A DNA stretch of 40,968 bases from Pseudofrankia coriaricola (GTDB lineage: Bacteria; Actinomycetota; Actinomycetes; Frankiales; Frankiaceae): contig NZ_MBLO01000241.1 in NCBI RefSeq assembly GCF_001854805.1, positions 1 to 40,968 of the forward strand. The letters are read 5' to 3'. This document shows positions 1-7,646 of this stretch, piece by piece; position 1 is the first letter of the stretch, and the number at the start of each line of letters is the position of its first letter. Under the pieces are notes generated by a model. It ran no database searches and was not told the origin of the DNA. It saw nothing but the letters and a program-made list of their open reading frames with translations. The translations under genes were made by a program, and so were the position numbers.

Positions 1-549
1 GGCGAGGCCCGGCAGCCGCAGCCGCGTCCCCGGCGCGAGCGGCCCGTCCGCCGGCCGGTAGCGGCAGCCGTCGGGGGCATGGGCCCGCAGCAGGTCGTCC
101 GCCTCGGCGGCAAGCGCCGCGCACAGCGTCGACCAGGCGACCCCGCGCTCGGCGAGCTGGATGGCCGGAGTGGTCAGTCGCTCGAGGCCGAGGCGGCCGA
201 GACCGGCAAGCGCCGCGTATCCGGCGGGCGCGCCGGGGACGCCGACGGAGGGCCCGCCGGTCGTCGCCTGGCCCGCGAGCCCGGCCGCGGCCGGGCCGAT
301 CGCGAGCAGGGCACGTGGCCGGTCCCAGCCGGGCAGCCAGGCGAGCGCCACCAGGTCGCCGGCGAGGCCGCATTTCGGCGGCATGAGGACGGTCTCGGCC
401 AGCGCCGCGGTCACCGCGGCGTCGACGGCGGTGCCGCCGTCGAGCAGGGCCTGGCAGCCGAGGACCGCCGCGGTGCGGGCGCCGGCACCCACGACGCCGC
501 GGGCGCCGAACACCGCGACAGGCGTCGTGGGCGCGGCGGCGATGGTCAT
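1..549 (-). CDS. gamma-glutamyltransferase-like protein, N-terminal part (cut by window edge)
   Basis: Reading leftward from ATG at 549 gives 183 open codons that leave the window with no stop. The motif GGTAVDAAV (residues 38-46) and VPGAPAGY (104-111), followed by a PAIQLAERG segment, are hallmarks of the N-terminal large subunit of gamma-glutamyltranspeptidases, which are Ntn hydrolases that cleave or transfer gamma-glutamyl groups. The usual glycine-rich SGxGGGG stretch is replaced by CGLAGD (60-65), so this is a divergent member. The autoprocessing Thr that defines an active enzyme would lie in the missing C-terminal part and cannot be checked. No signal peptide is visible, so a cytoplasmic role is likely. 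ATG overlaps the stop of the upstream VOC gene as ATGA, which implies translational coupling and a shared substrate pathway with the VOC protein and probably the molybdenum hydroxylase. Family is well supported; substrate unknown. Confidence 0.8.
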   Translation of the reverse strand, partial: MTIAAAPTTPVAVFGARGVVGAGARTAAVLGCQALLDGGTAVDAAVTAALAETVLMPPKCGLAGDLVALAWLPGWDRPRALLAIGPAAAGLAGQATTGGPSVGVPGAPAGYAALAGLGRLGLERLTTPAIQLAERGVAWSTLCAALAAEADDLLRAHAPDGCRYRPADGPLAPGTRLRLPGLA

Positions 550-1028
550 GACGGCCTGATCGCCTGGTTCGGGCCGTAGGAGATCCCCTGAGTGGGCCCG
601 TAGTGACGGAGTTCGATGACGTTGCCATCCGGGTCGGTGACGTAGACCAGGTCAGCCTCGCCGCGCGCGCCCCAGCGCCGGAAGGGACCGGCGATCTTCC
701 CGAACTCCCCGGACTCGACCAGCGTGTACGCGTCGAAGGGCTCGACCTCGAGGCAGAAGTGCGCGAGGTTCTCGCCGGTTCGCTCGGCGCGGCCGTCGAG
801 GTCGATGACGACGCCCGGTCGCACCTCGACCGACGGGAAGGGGACTTTGCCCGCGCGGTACTCGTCCACCCGCAGCGGTCGGAGTCCGAGCCTGCCGGTG
901 TACCAGTCGAGCGACCGCCAGACATCGGCGACATACAGCACGATGTGATCAAGGCCGAGGACCGATATGACGCGCGATGCGTTCGTGCTGGTAGGAGCGC
1001 TGACCATACGGATACTGTATCCGTACAT
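546..1028 (-). CDS. VOC-fold (glyoxalase/extradiol dioxygenase superfamily) protein
   Basis: A 160-residue single VOC protein. The pattern LDHIVLYVADVWRSLDWYT opens the fold, and DPDGNVIELRHY closes it. H28, H90 and E139 sit where VOC enzymes place their metal-binding His, His and Glu, so an active metalloenzyme is plausible (glyoxalase, dioxygenase, isomerase or lyase; the sequence does not choose). The start is uncertain. ATG 1028 includes the palindrome at 1007-1025 inside the coding region; ATG 1007 (MVSAPT) places the palindrome just upstream. Neither has a Shine-Dalgarno sequence, which suggests a leaderless transcript. It lies 159 bp downstream of the 2Fe-2S subunit gene in the same direction and overlaps the GGT-like gene by ATGA, so it may have its own promoter while belonging to the same regulon. 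Confidence 0.85.
   Translation of the reverse strand: MYGYSIRMVSAPTSTNASRVISVLGLDHIVLYVADVWRSLDWYTGRLGLRPLRVDEYRAGKVPFPSVEVRPGVVIDLDGRAERTGENLAHFCLEVEPFDAYTLVESGEFGKIAGPFRRWGARGEADLVYVTDPDGNVIELRHYGPTQGISYGPNQAIRPS
1007..1025. promoter_or_regulatory. Perfect dyad operator, probable GntR site 1
   Basis: TACGGATAC-T-GTATCCGTA is a perfect inverted repeat of 9-bp arms around one base. It lies at the start of the VOC gene. Its core GGATACTGTATCC recurs exactly at 5178-5190 beside the GntR gene. ATAC-n-GTAT dyads are typical of FadR/FCD-type GntR operators. Binding by the 5499-6140 regulator is inferred. Confidence 0.7.
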
Positions 1029-1157
1029 TTGTTACCGATTGTGATGGGCTTTGTTAAGCGTCTGTGACGAATCCCCAGTTCACGCCTGTTTTCGGGCATT
1101 TGTGGGCCGGGCCTCGGTGGCTTGGGTACGGCTGGGTCGGCCTCGGGGCATGTCCAA

Positions 1158-1166
1158 TGGATACAA
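1158..1166 (-). promoter_or_regulatory. GntR-type half-site TTGTATCCA (site 2)
   Basis: TTGTATCCA read on the minus strand, upstream of the VOC gene in the gap after the 2Fe-2S gene. The same nonamer is found on the plus strand at 5364-5372 upstream of the GntR gene. It contains the GTATCC arm of the palindromic sites. Function inferred. Confidence 0.4.
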
Positions 1167-1187
1167 ACTGACGGGTCGGTCGGGTGG

Positions 1188-1766
1188 TCACGGCCGGTCC
1201 AGGGTGGTGTCGGTGCCCGCGAGCGGCGGCCGGCCCGCCTCGGCCTCCGCGTCCGCCATGGCGGCCGCCGTCGCGACGACGGCGGAGACGATCGCGGCGT
1301 ACCCGGTGCAACGGCACAGATGGCCGACCAACCGCTCACGCACGGCGTCCGGGTGGGCGAGCGCGGCCGGGGCCACCCGCAGGGCGTGGGACAGCGCGAC
1401 GACCAGGCCGGGAGAGCAGTACCCGCATTGGGTGGCGCCAGCCGCCGCCAGCCGGGCGACCAGCGCCGGGTCGGCGGCGGTGCGCGCGGTCGCGACCGCC
1501 GCTCCGTCCGCCCGCCCGGCCGGCACGAGGCAGGCCGGGACCGGTGAGGCGTCGAGCAGCACGACGCAGCTGCCACAGTTTCCCGCCCGGCAGCCGGCGG
1601 GCACCGGCGCGCCCGCCTCGTCGAGCACGTCCAGCAGCGAGGCACACAGCGGCGCTTCGAGAGCGTGGCCGGTGCCGTCGATCTCCAGGCGCACGGTGAC
1701 CCCGGGCTCCGCCACGGCCGTCGTCGCGGTGGTCATGGTCGCGTCAGTCATGATCGCGTCAGTCAT
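1188..1766 (-). CDS. 2Fe-2S subunit of a xanthine dehydrogenase-family molybdenum hydroxylase
   Basis: The 192-residue protein has the two-cluster arrangement of XDH-family small subunits. A plant-ferredoxin-type cluster is bound by C59, C64, C67 and C79 (CRAGNCGSC then C). The helical cluster is bound by C114, C117, C151 and C153 (QCGYCSPG and HLCRCTGY). It carries electrons from the molybdenum site to FAD. The chosen ATG at 1766 has GGGAGG seven bases upstream and overlaps the FAD gene stop by eight bases (ATGACTGA). A 15-bp direct duplication puts further in-frame ATGs at 1751 and 1736, so the true start may be any of these. No Tat signal is seen, so the enzyme is cytoplasmic. It is the last gene of the three-subunit set, after the Mo and FAD subunits. 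Confidence 0.93.
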   Translation of the reverse strand: MTDAIMTDATMTTATTAVAEPGVTVRLEIDGTGHALEAPLCASLLDVLDEAGAPVPAGCRAGNCGSCVVLLDASPVPACLVPAGRADGAAVATARTAADPALVARLAAAGATQCGYCSPGLVVALSHALRVAPAALAHPDAVRERLVGHLCRCTGYAAIVSAVVATAAAMADAEAEAGRPPLAGTDTTLDRP

Positions 1767-2562
1767 GGTCGGGCCTCCCATGGCAGCGTCGGTGGCAGCG
1801 GCGGGCCAGCGCGCGTACGGCGGTGGCCAGGTACGCCGGGTCCGCCTGGCCCGCGGGTGCGTCCGCCGGCAGTCCGGCGGCGGCCGCCGCGGCGAACTCC
1901 TCGCCCGCCCCCGCGTCGAGCAGCAGGCGCTCGGCCGCCGCGCGGCGGGCCGGCACCGGCGCCGTCACGGTGACGATGTAGACCCGGGGCCCGTCGTCGA
2001 GCAGTGCGACGGCGACGGCCGCCAGCGTCGGCGCGGCGGCGGGCCGCACGGCCACCCGCGCGTAGGCGAACCGGTGTGGCACGGCGACCGTGAGCGCCAC
2101 GGCGAGCTCCGCGGCCTCGGCGAGCCTCCCCGGCACGGTGACCAGCGCCGGGACGTCGACCGTCCGGCGCGCGCCGTCCGCGTGCGCGACCTCCACCTCG
2201 CCGGCGAGCGCCGCGAGCGGCGCCGCGAGGTCGTGCGGGCGCTGGAAGAGATTCCCCAGCGCCGTCGCCCTCGCGCGCACCGCCGGTGTCGCGAAGCCGC
2301 GCAGTGGCAGGCGGTCCGGGCCAAGCGTCGGTTGCGCGGCCAGGCGTTCGGCGGTGACCAGCGGCCCGAGCCGGATCCGGCCGGCCGCCTCGTCGAGCGC
2401 CGCAACGTCCCGGACGCCGGCCAGGTCGAGCAGCGCGGCCGGCGGCCGCCCGCCGGTGGCCAGCGCCGGTGTGGCCGCCGTGGCGCCGGCGAGGACGAGG
2501 GCCCCCGGGTGCTCGGCGCGCGCCGACAACGCCTCGGTGAGCGTGGCGGGACGCAGATACAC
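1759..2562 (-). CDS. FAD-binding subunit of the molybdenum hydroxylase (CoxM/XDH FAD type)
   Basis: A 267-residue protein beginning MYLRPATLTEAL, the usual opening of molybdopterin-dehydrogenase FAD subunits. It continues with a Gly/Ala-rich FAD segment (VLAGATAATPAL) and a TALGNLFQRPHDLAAPLAAL block equivalent to the family's GNIANASPAAD region, though that block is degenerate. It passes electrons from the 2Fe-2S clusters to NAD or another acceptor. The GTG start at 2562 follows the Mo-subunit TGA after one base. A longer open frame runs upstream but its sequence is arginine-rich shadow of the Mo-subunit gene, so I rejected it. At 267 residues it is slightly shorter than typical CoxM proteins (about 285), and the FAD motifs are weak enough that cofactor binding merits checking. 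Confidence 0.9.
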   Translation of the reverse strand: MYLRPATLTEALSARAEHPGALVLAGATAATPALATGGRPPAALLDLAGVRDVAALDEAAGRIRLGPLVTAERLAAQPTLGPDRLPLRGFATPAVRARATALGNLFQRPHDLAAPLAALAGEVEVAHADGARRTVDVPALVTVPGRLAEAAELAVALTVAVPHRFAYARVAVRPAAAPTLAAVAVALLDDGPRVYIVTVTAPVPARRAAAERLLLDAGAGEEFAAAAAAGLPADAPAGQADPAYLATAVRALARRCHRRCHGRPDHD

Positions 2563-2563
2563 G

Positions 2564-5038
2564 TCAGACCCCCACCGCGTGCGGCACGGCGACGGGCTCG
2601 GCGAGCAGGTCGGCCGGGGCGGCGGGCACGGCCGCGACTGGACGGCCGCTCGCCGCGCGCAGCGCCGCCGCCACCGCGGCCGGCGACGAGGCGAGCGAGC
2701 CCTCGCCGACACCGCGGATCCCATGCGGCAGCCGGTCGTCGGGGTGCTCGATGACCACCGGGACGATCTCGGGAACGTCGAGCGCGGTCGGGACCAGATA
2801 GTCGGCGAACCCGGCGGCTGTGGCGACGCCGTCGGCGTCGACGCGTATCTCCTCGGTGAGGGCGAGGCCGGCGCCCTGTGCCGCGCCGCCGACGAGCTGG
2901 CCGGCCAGCTGCGTGGGGTTCACGGCCCGGCCGACGTCCTGGGCACCCACGAGCTGGACGAGCTCGGCCGTGCCGAGCTCGGGATCCACGTCGACGACGG
3001 CACGGTGCGCGGTCAGCTGGAACGTGATGTGGATGTCGCCGCGGCCGGTCGCCGGGTTGACCGGCTCGGTCGCCGGCAGGGTGTACGACTCCCGGACCTC
3101 CACGGTCTCGTCGCCGAGCACGGCGGCGAGCAGATCGGTCAGCGGGCCAGTCGCCGGCCACCGGCCGTCCGGTCCGCCCGCGGCCGGCCAGCAGGGCAGG
3201 CCGTGCGCGTGGGCACGGGTCGTGAGCTCCGCCAGTAGCCTGCTCGCGGCCGCGGCGGCCGCGCCGCCGGAGGCCATGGTCTGGCGGCTCGCCTTGCTGC
3301 CGCCGCTCACGGGCGCGTCGGTGCTGGGAGCCTCGGCGCGCAGCGGGACGGGGCCGAGCTGCTCCTGGACGATCTGGCGCAGCGCGGTGCCGATGCCCTG
3401 GCCGACCTCCGGCGCCGCGCTGACGATCGTCACACCGTCCCGGTCGGCCCGCAGGACGATCCCGGCGCTGTCCGGCCGGCCGTCGCCGAGCCCCGCGCTC
3501 TTGATCCCGAGCGCGACCCCGACCCCGCGGCGCCGCCCCGGCGCCACCGGCCTCGCCGGCATCGGGGTCGCGAGACAGGCAGCCAACACCTCGGCGGGAC
3601 CGGCTGTCCCGACGAGCGGCTGCCCCGACGTCGCGAGCGGCTCCCCGGGCACGAGCAGGTTGCGTCGGCGCAGATCTACCGGGTCGACGCCCAGCTCGCG
3701 GGCCAGCAGGTCGACCGTCGACTCGATCCCGAACGAGGCCTGGGTCGCGCCGAAGCCGCGCATGGCGCCCGCGACCGGATTGTTCGTCCGGACAGCGGTG
3801 GTCGTGACGTCCACGTTCGGGACCTGGTACGGGCCGGCGGCGAAGAAGTGCACGATCCCGACGACCGGGGTGGACGTGCTCGCGTACGGGCCGCCGTCGA
3901 GCACAATGCCGGCCCGCAGCGAGACGAACGTGCCGTCCGGGCGTGCCGTCAGCTCGTAGTCCATGATCGCTGGGTGTCGGCTCGGATGCGCCTGGAACGA
4001 CTCGGCGCGCCCGTAGACGGCCCGGACGGGCGCGCCGGTGAGCACCGCGGCCAGGCAGAGATGGATGTGCAGGGTCATGTCCTCCCGGCCGCCGAACGCG
4101 CCGCCGACCCCGGCGAGCTCGACCCGGACCGCCTCGGGCGGGACGCCCAAGGCGGCGGCGATCTGGTCCCGGTCGTGGTGCAGGTCCTGGGTCGCGACCC
4201 ACAGCCGGACGCCGCCGCGCCCGTCCGGCACGGCGAGCCCCGCCTCGGGCGCCAGGAACGCGGGGTCCTGCCGGCCGGTCCGCCAGCGGGCGCGCACGGC
4301 CACCGGGCCGCGCGCGCCGTCGCCGTGGCGCAGCCGGCGCCGGAAGATGACGTTGGGGCTGACGGCGCCGTCGGCCGCGTGCGCGCCGTGGACGTCGCCG
4401 CCGGGCGCCGCGTGCGGGTGGCCCGCGGGCACGACGGCCGGCGCGCCTGGGGCGAGCGCGGCCAGGGGGTCGACGAGCGGCGGCAGCGGGCGCAGCAGCG
4501 GGCGCACCAGCGCGGCCATCCGCCGCGCCGCCCAGGGAGTGGTCGCGACCGCGAACGCGATCGGCTCGCCGTGGTGGCGGACCTCGCCCTCGGCGAACAC
4601 CGGCTGGTCGCGCACCTTCACCCCGACCAGCCGGGCGCCGGGCACGTCGGCCGCGATGATCACCCGCATGGCGCCGGGCACCGCCAGCGCCGCCGCGGCG
4701 TCGACCCCGAGCAGCTCGGCTCTGGCGACCGGGGAGCGGACGGTGACGCCGTACAGCTCGGCCGGCGCCGTCACGGCGGCGTTCTCGCCGGGGCTGTCGG
4801 CGGTGGCTCCGGCGTGTCGCGCCTGGTCACCGAGGCGAGAGGGCGCCCGGCGCCCAAGGACGTCGCGTGCGCGCAGGTCGGTCGCGTATCGGAACCGGCC
4901 GGTGAGCTTCGCCACCGCGTCCGCCCTGGTGTCCGGTGCTCCGATTCCAAAAGTGGCCCGGGCGGCGTGGGCAGGCGCCGCCTCACCGGTCGCCGTCTCT
5001 GGGCCCTGTCCGGCGCGACCCGTGGGTCCGGGTGGCAC
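2564..5038 (-). CDS. molybdopterin-binding catalytic subunit of an XDH/aldehyde oxidase-type hydroxylase
   Basis: The 824-residue large subunit hydroxylates an N-heterocycle or aldehyde at a Mo-MCD or Mo-MPT centre. GGAFGGRED (312-320) is the molybdopterin-binding signature, AMRGFGATQ corresponds to the XDH RGFGxPQ segment, EVGQGIGTALRQI is the second Q-containing loop, and GVGEGS provides the conserved catalytic base E779. The AYRCSFR loop of true CO dehydrogenases (CoxL) is absent, so the substrate is not CO. GTG at 5038 is chosen because GAAGGAGG lies seven bases upstream; an ATG further up (5161) would add 41 arginine- and proline-rich residues. It is the first gene of the leftward cluster. 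Dyad sites at 5176-5192 and 5257-5270 lie upstream, so control by the divergent GntR protein is likely. Substrate unresolved. Confidence 0.93.
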   Translation of the reverse strand: MPPGPTGRAGQGPETATGEAAPAHAARATFGIGAPDTRADAVAKLTGRFRYATDLRARDVLGRRAPSRLGDQARHAGATADSPGENAAVTAPAELYGVTVRSPVARAELLGVDAAAALAVPGAMRVIIAADVPGARLVGVKVRDQPVFAEGEVRHHGEPIAFAVATTPWAARRMAALVRPLLRPLPPLVDPLAALAPGAPAVVPAGHPHAAPGGDVHGAHAADGAVSPNVIFRRRLRHGDGARGPVAVRARWRTGRQDPAFLAPEAGLAVPDGRGGVRLWVATQDLHHDRDQIAAALGVPPEAVRVELAGVGGAFGGREDMTLHIHLCLAAVLTGAPVRAVYGRAESFQAHPSRHPAIMDYELTARPDGTFVSLRAGIVLDGGPYASTSTPVVGIVHFFAAGPYQVPNVDVTTTAVRTNNPVAGAMRGFGATQASFGIESTVDLLARELGVDPVDLRRRNLLVPGEPLATSGQPLVGTAGPAEVLAACLATPMPARPVAPGRRRGVGVALGIKSAGLGDGRPDSAGIVLRADRDGVTIVSAAPEVGQGIGTALRQIVQEQLGPVPLRAEAPSTDAPVSGGSKASRQTMASGGAAAAAASRLLAELTTRAHAHGLPCWPAAGGPDGRWPATGPLTDLLAAVLGDETVEVRESYTLPATEPVNPATGRGDIHITFQLTAHRAVVDVDPELGTAELVQLVGAQDVGRAVNPTQLAGQLVGGAAQGAGLALTEEIRVDADGVATAAGFADYLVPTALDVPEIVPVVIEHPDDRLPHGIRGVGEGSLASSPAAVAAALRAASGRPVAAVPAAPADLLAEPVAVPHAVGV

Positions 5039-5175
5039 GGTTCCGCCTCCTTCGCTCGTCCCGTTGCGTCGCCGCCGCTCGCGTCGCCGCGGAGGTCCTT
5101 GGGGACGGCACGCGGGGCCGCTGTGCGGAGGTCCCGCCGGCCCCCGCCAGAGATGTGTCACCTTGGGTGATTGTT

Positions 5176-5192
5176 CGGGATACTGTATCCGT
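5176..5192. promoter_or_regulatory. Dyad operator, probable GntR site 3
   Basis: GGATACTGTATCC (5178-5190) is a perfect 13-bp dyad centred on one T and identical to the core of the site at 1007-1025. The identity continues with GT on the right. It lies about 140 bp upstream of the Mo-subunit start. Role inferred from the repeat and the adjacent GntR gene. Confidence 0.65.
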
Positions 5193-5256
5193 CACGGTCG
5201 CGTCGGACTACCGTGCGGGGGCGACTGGCGCGGGCCTGACCGTAGCCGCGAAAGAT

Positions 5257-5270
5257 TACGGATACGTGTC
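5257..5270. promoter_or_regulatory. Degenerate GntR-type site 4
   Basis: TACGGATAC (5257-5265) equals the full left arm of site 1. The right arm is degenerate (GTGTC). A weaker or half-occupied site is plausible. Confidence 0.35.
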
Positions 5271-5363
5271 AACGATGGTGCGGGCCAGGGGAAGCCGGGT
5301 CTCGTCCCGCCCACTTGCCTGGCCGTGCCCAGGAGAGTGGGCGGCCGGGGCTGGCCCACGTAC

Positions 5364-5382
5364 TTGTATCCAAATGGCATAC
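5364..5382. promoter_or_regulatory. GntR-type site 5, upstream of gntR
   Basis: TTGTATCCA followed by AATGGCATAC gives outer GTAT...ATAC symmetry. The nonamer matches the minus-strand site at 1158-1166. It lies about 120 bp upstream of the GntR start, which would fit autoregulation. Confidence 0.4.
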
Positions 5383-5498
5383 TCGCCTGGCCGGCTGGTC
5401 GGCACCGGGTGCTGGCCGGCCGCGTCAACGGAGTCGTCTCCGGCTGCGCGAGGCTTCGCCGTCGTCGCTCAGCCTTCGGCGGTCGTGGGGAGGACACG

Positions 5499-6140
5499 TT
5501 GTCGATCGGGGAGAGCCACCGTCCGCTGCGGGACACGGTGCTCGACGAGCTGCGCGGGCGAATTCTGGACCGCAGGCTCCCGCCCGGCACACGGCTGACC
5601 GAGACGTTCACGTCCGAGCTGCTAGGGGTGTCCCGGCTACCGGTCCGTGAGGCGTTTCGCCGGCTGGAGTCGGAGGGGCTGGTCGAGGCGCTGCCGCGCC
5701 GTGGAGTGCGCGTCGTCGAGCGGCCCGTGCACGAGCTGGCGACCATCCACGAGATCCGGGTGAACCTGGAGCTCATGGCCGTGCGGCGCGCCGCCGCCCG
5801 CCACGACGCCGAGACGGTGGCCGCGCTCGAACGGCTGCTGGCCGACGGTGCCGCCGCGGCCGCCGACGGCGACAGGGCGGCGCTCGAACGACTCAACGGC
5901 GAGTTCCACGATGTGCTCGCGCGCGGCTCCGGGTCCCGGGTCCTCGCCGACGTGCTCCGCTGGGTGCGCAACCAGTCGCACCACCTGGCCGGCGGCTGGG
6001 TCAGCCCGGCCGACCTGTCCTGGGAGGAGCACGCCTCGATCGTGCGGGCGGTGCTCGCCGAGGACGCCGAGATGGCGTCGCTGCTCATGCGCCGCCACCT
6101 GGAGGCGCGCCACGCCGTCCAGGCCGCCGCCGTAAGCTGA
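5499..6140 (+). CDS. GntR-family (FadR/FCD) transcriptional regulator
   Basis: A 213-residue regulator. The N-terminal winged helix spans about residues 8-72, with LRGRILDRRLPPGTRLTE, the recognition region SELLGVSRLPVREAFRRLE, and the wing segment EGLVEALPRRGVRVV. The C-terminal FCD ligand domain has conserved histidines in GEFHDVL, WEEHASIV and MRRHLEA that in this subfamily bind a metal near the effector pocket. The TTG start at 5499 is preferred because GGGGAGGA lies four bases upstream; no ATG or GTG gives the complete winged helix. The gene is divergent from the molybdenum hydroxylase operon, and matching dyads lie in both control regions, so it probably represses the operon and responds to its substrate or product. 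FCD regulators usually bind small carboxylates, which hints at the pathway but does not define it. Confidence 0.93.
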   Translation: MSIGESHRPLRDTVLDELRGRILDRRLPPGTRLTETFTSELLGVSRLPVREAFRRLESEGLVEALPRRGVRVVERPVHELATIHEIRVNLELMAVRRAAARHDAETVAALERLLADGAAAAADGDRAALERLNGEFHDVLARGSGSRVLADVLRWVRNQSHHLAGGWVSPADLSWEEHASIVRAVLAEDAEMASLLMRRHLEARHAVQAAAVS

Positions 6141-6230
6141 CGCGGTCTGGTCAACCGCCTGGTAGACCCGCCGAGCGGCCGTGCCGGCGGCCGGCTGGCG
6201 GGTGGCGGGTGGCGCACGTCCGCACGGCCA

Positions 6231-6316
6231 GTACCACGACCAGTACATCGCGAGACATGCCACAAGGTGGTACTTGAGGTACGGGGTATCTTCCGGTATG
6301 TCCGACCTGGCGGTAC
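6231..6316. promoter_or_regulatory. Cluster of five GTAC tetramers upstream of the glycosyltransferase
   Basis: GTAC occurs at 6231, 6243, 6270, 6279 and 6313, including a CCAGTAC direct repeat with 12-bp period and three GGTAC copies. It lies in the 252-bp gap between the GntR gene and the glycosyltransferase. It may be a protein-binding region for the downstream operon; no known box is recognised. Confidence 0.3.
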
Positions 6317-6392
6317 CTGGGCCCGTCCGCCAGCCGTCCTCCAGTCAACGCGGACAGGTCGCGTCGTCCGCCCGAAAGGCGGCCGACAGCCG

Positions 6393-7646
6393 ATGTCCAC
6401 GCACCGGTCGATGCATCGCACTCTGATCGTCGCGGACAAGTTCCCGCCGGTGCTGGGCGGGATCCAGACCTTCGCCTACGCCTTTGCCGCGACGCTGCCC
6501 GCGGACAAGGTCCTCGTCGTCGCGCCGCCGCACCCCGACGCGCCCAAACTGGACGCGGACGCGCCCTTCGAGATCATCCGGCATCCGGCGGCCCGGCTGC
6601 GCCTGCCCGGGGTGGGGCCCGTCATCGGCCGGATCGCGCGTGCCGAGGGCTGCACCGCCGCCTGGTTCCCGGCCGGCACACCCCGCGGGATGATCGCCCC
6701 CGCGCTGCGCCGAGCAGGCGTGGAATGGGTGGTGTCGTCCACGCACGGGCATGAGTACGGATGGTCGCAGCTTCCGTACGGCTGGTCCCTGGTACGGGCG
6801 ATCGCCTCGCGGGCGGACGTCGTCACCCACCTGACCGACGTGACCCTGCGCCGCCTGCGCAAGGTCGCGCCCGCCGGGACCCGCTTCGAGCGGCTGACCG
6901 GCGGCGTCGACGTCGAACGGTTCCAGCCCGGCGCGGGCGGCGAGGACATCCGCCGCCGGAATGGCTGGGGCGACCGGCCTGTTGTGACCTCTGTCGCCCG
7001 CCTGGTGCCGCGCAAGGGCCAGGACGTCTTGATCAGGGGGCTGCCGTCGGTGTTGCGTGACCATCCGGACACGCTCCTGGTCGTCATCGGCCGGGGGCGC
7101 AACGCGGGCCGGCTGCGACGACTGGCGGCGAGCGCCGGGGTCAGGGAAAATGTGGTCTTCGCGGGCGCCGTCCCCGAAGGGGACCTGCCCGCGTACCTGG
7201 ACGCGGCGGATGTGTTCGCGATGCCGTCGCGGCCCGCCAAGCTTGGACTGGACCTGGAGGGACTCGGACTGTCGTCGCTGGAAGCCGCCGCGGCGGGCAA
7301 GCCGGTGATCACCGGCGCCGCTGGGGGCGCACCCGAGGTCGTGATCCCCGGTGAGACCGGGCTGGTCGTCGACGGTACCGATGTGTCCGCGGTCGCCCGC
7401 GCCGTCGGCGAGCTGCTCGCCGACCCGGACCGCGCCCGCCGCATGGGCGCGGCCGGCCGCGAGTTCATGACGTCGGCCTGGACCTGGGAGTACCTCGGCG
7501 GCCGGCTCGCCGCGCTGCTGACCGGCCCGTCGTATGCCTCCGTCCTCGCGGGCGGCCCAGCACCGGGGCCCACCCGGCCATCCCCGGCTCCCCTGCCGAC
7601 CGCTCCGTCCTCGCCGCGCCGCACGGACGGCGCGACGGCGCGATGA
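6393..7646 (+). CDS. GT4-family mannosyltransferase, PimB-like
   Basis: The 417-residue GT-B glycosyltransferase resembles the actinobacterial PimB enzymes that add the second mannose to phosphatidylinositol mannoside from GDP-mannose at the cytoplasmic membrane face. Visible signatures in order are DKFPPVLGGIQTF near the N-terminus, SSTHGHEYGWSQLP, RLVPRKGQD at the nucleotide-binding domain start, FAMPSR, the EX7E motif E289/E297 in LEGLGLSSLEA, and GGAPEVV. These motifs correspond closely to corynebacterial PimB as I remember it. A low-complexity Pro/Ser tail of about 30 residues follows the fold. ATG 6393 is used; ATG 6411 is a good alternative because homology begins at HRTLIV, and neither has a strong ribosome site. 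The stop overlaps the next ATG (ATGA), coupling it to the multi-pass membrane protein. Other mannosyl acceptors are possible. Confidence 0.88.
   Translation: MSTHRSMHRTLIVADKFPPVLGGIQTFAYAFAATLPADKVLVVAPPHPDAPKLDADAPFEIIRHPAARLRLPGVGPVIGRIARAEGCTAAWFPAGTPRGMIAPALRRAGVEWVVSSTHGHEYGWSQLPYGWSLVRAIASRADVVTHLTDVTLRRLRKVAPAGTRFERLTGGVDVERFQPGAGGEDIRRRNGWGDRPVVTSVARLVPRKGQDVLIRGLPSVLRDHPDTLLVVIGRGRNAGRLRRLAASAGVRENVVFAGAVPEGDLPAYLDAADVFAMPSRPAKLGLDLEGLGLSSLEAAAAGKPVITGAAGGAPEVVIPGETGLVVDGTDVSAVARAVGELLADPDRARRMGAAGREFMTSAWTWEYLGGRLAALLTGPSYASVLAGGPAPGPTRPSPAPLPTAPSSPRRTDGATAR

Larger units (their letters stand above)
5039..5498. promoter_or_regulatory. Divergent control region between the molybdenum hydroxylase and GntR genes
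   Basis: This 460-bp gap holds no convincing gene. It contains three copies of the GGATAC/GTATCC motif (5178-5190, 5257-5265, 5364-5382), which are locally AT-rich in a GC-rich background. Promoters for both divergent units must lie here, but I cannot place -10 and -35 boxes with confidence. Confidence 0.6.

Noticed and set aside
1051-2754. Long open frame on the plus strand opposite the hydroxylase genes
   Set aside because: Its translation is Arg/Ala/Gly-rich with no fold pattern, and the opposite strand carries clear 2Fe-2S and FAD subunits. It is a GC-codon-bias shadow.
2564-5038. Carbon monoxide dehydrogenase (CoxL)
   Set aside because: The AYRCSFR active-site loop of form I CO dehydrogenase is not found; motifs fit the XDH/aldehyde oxidase type.
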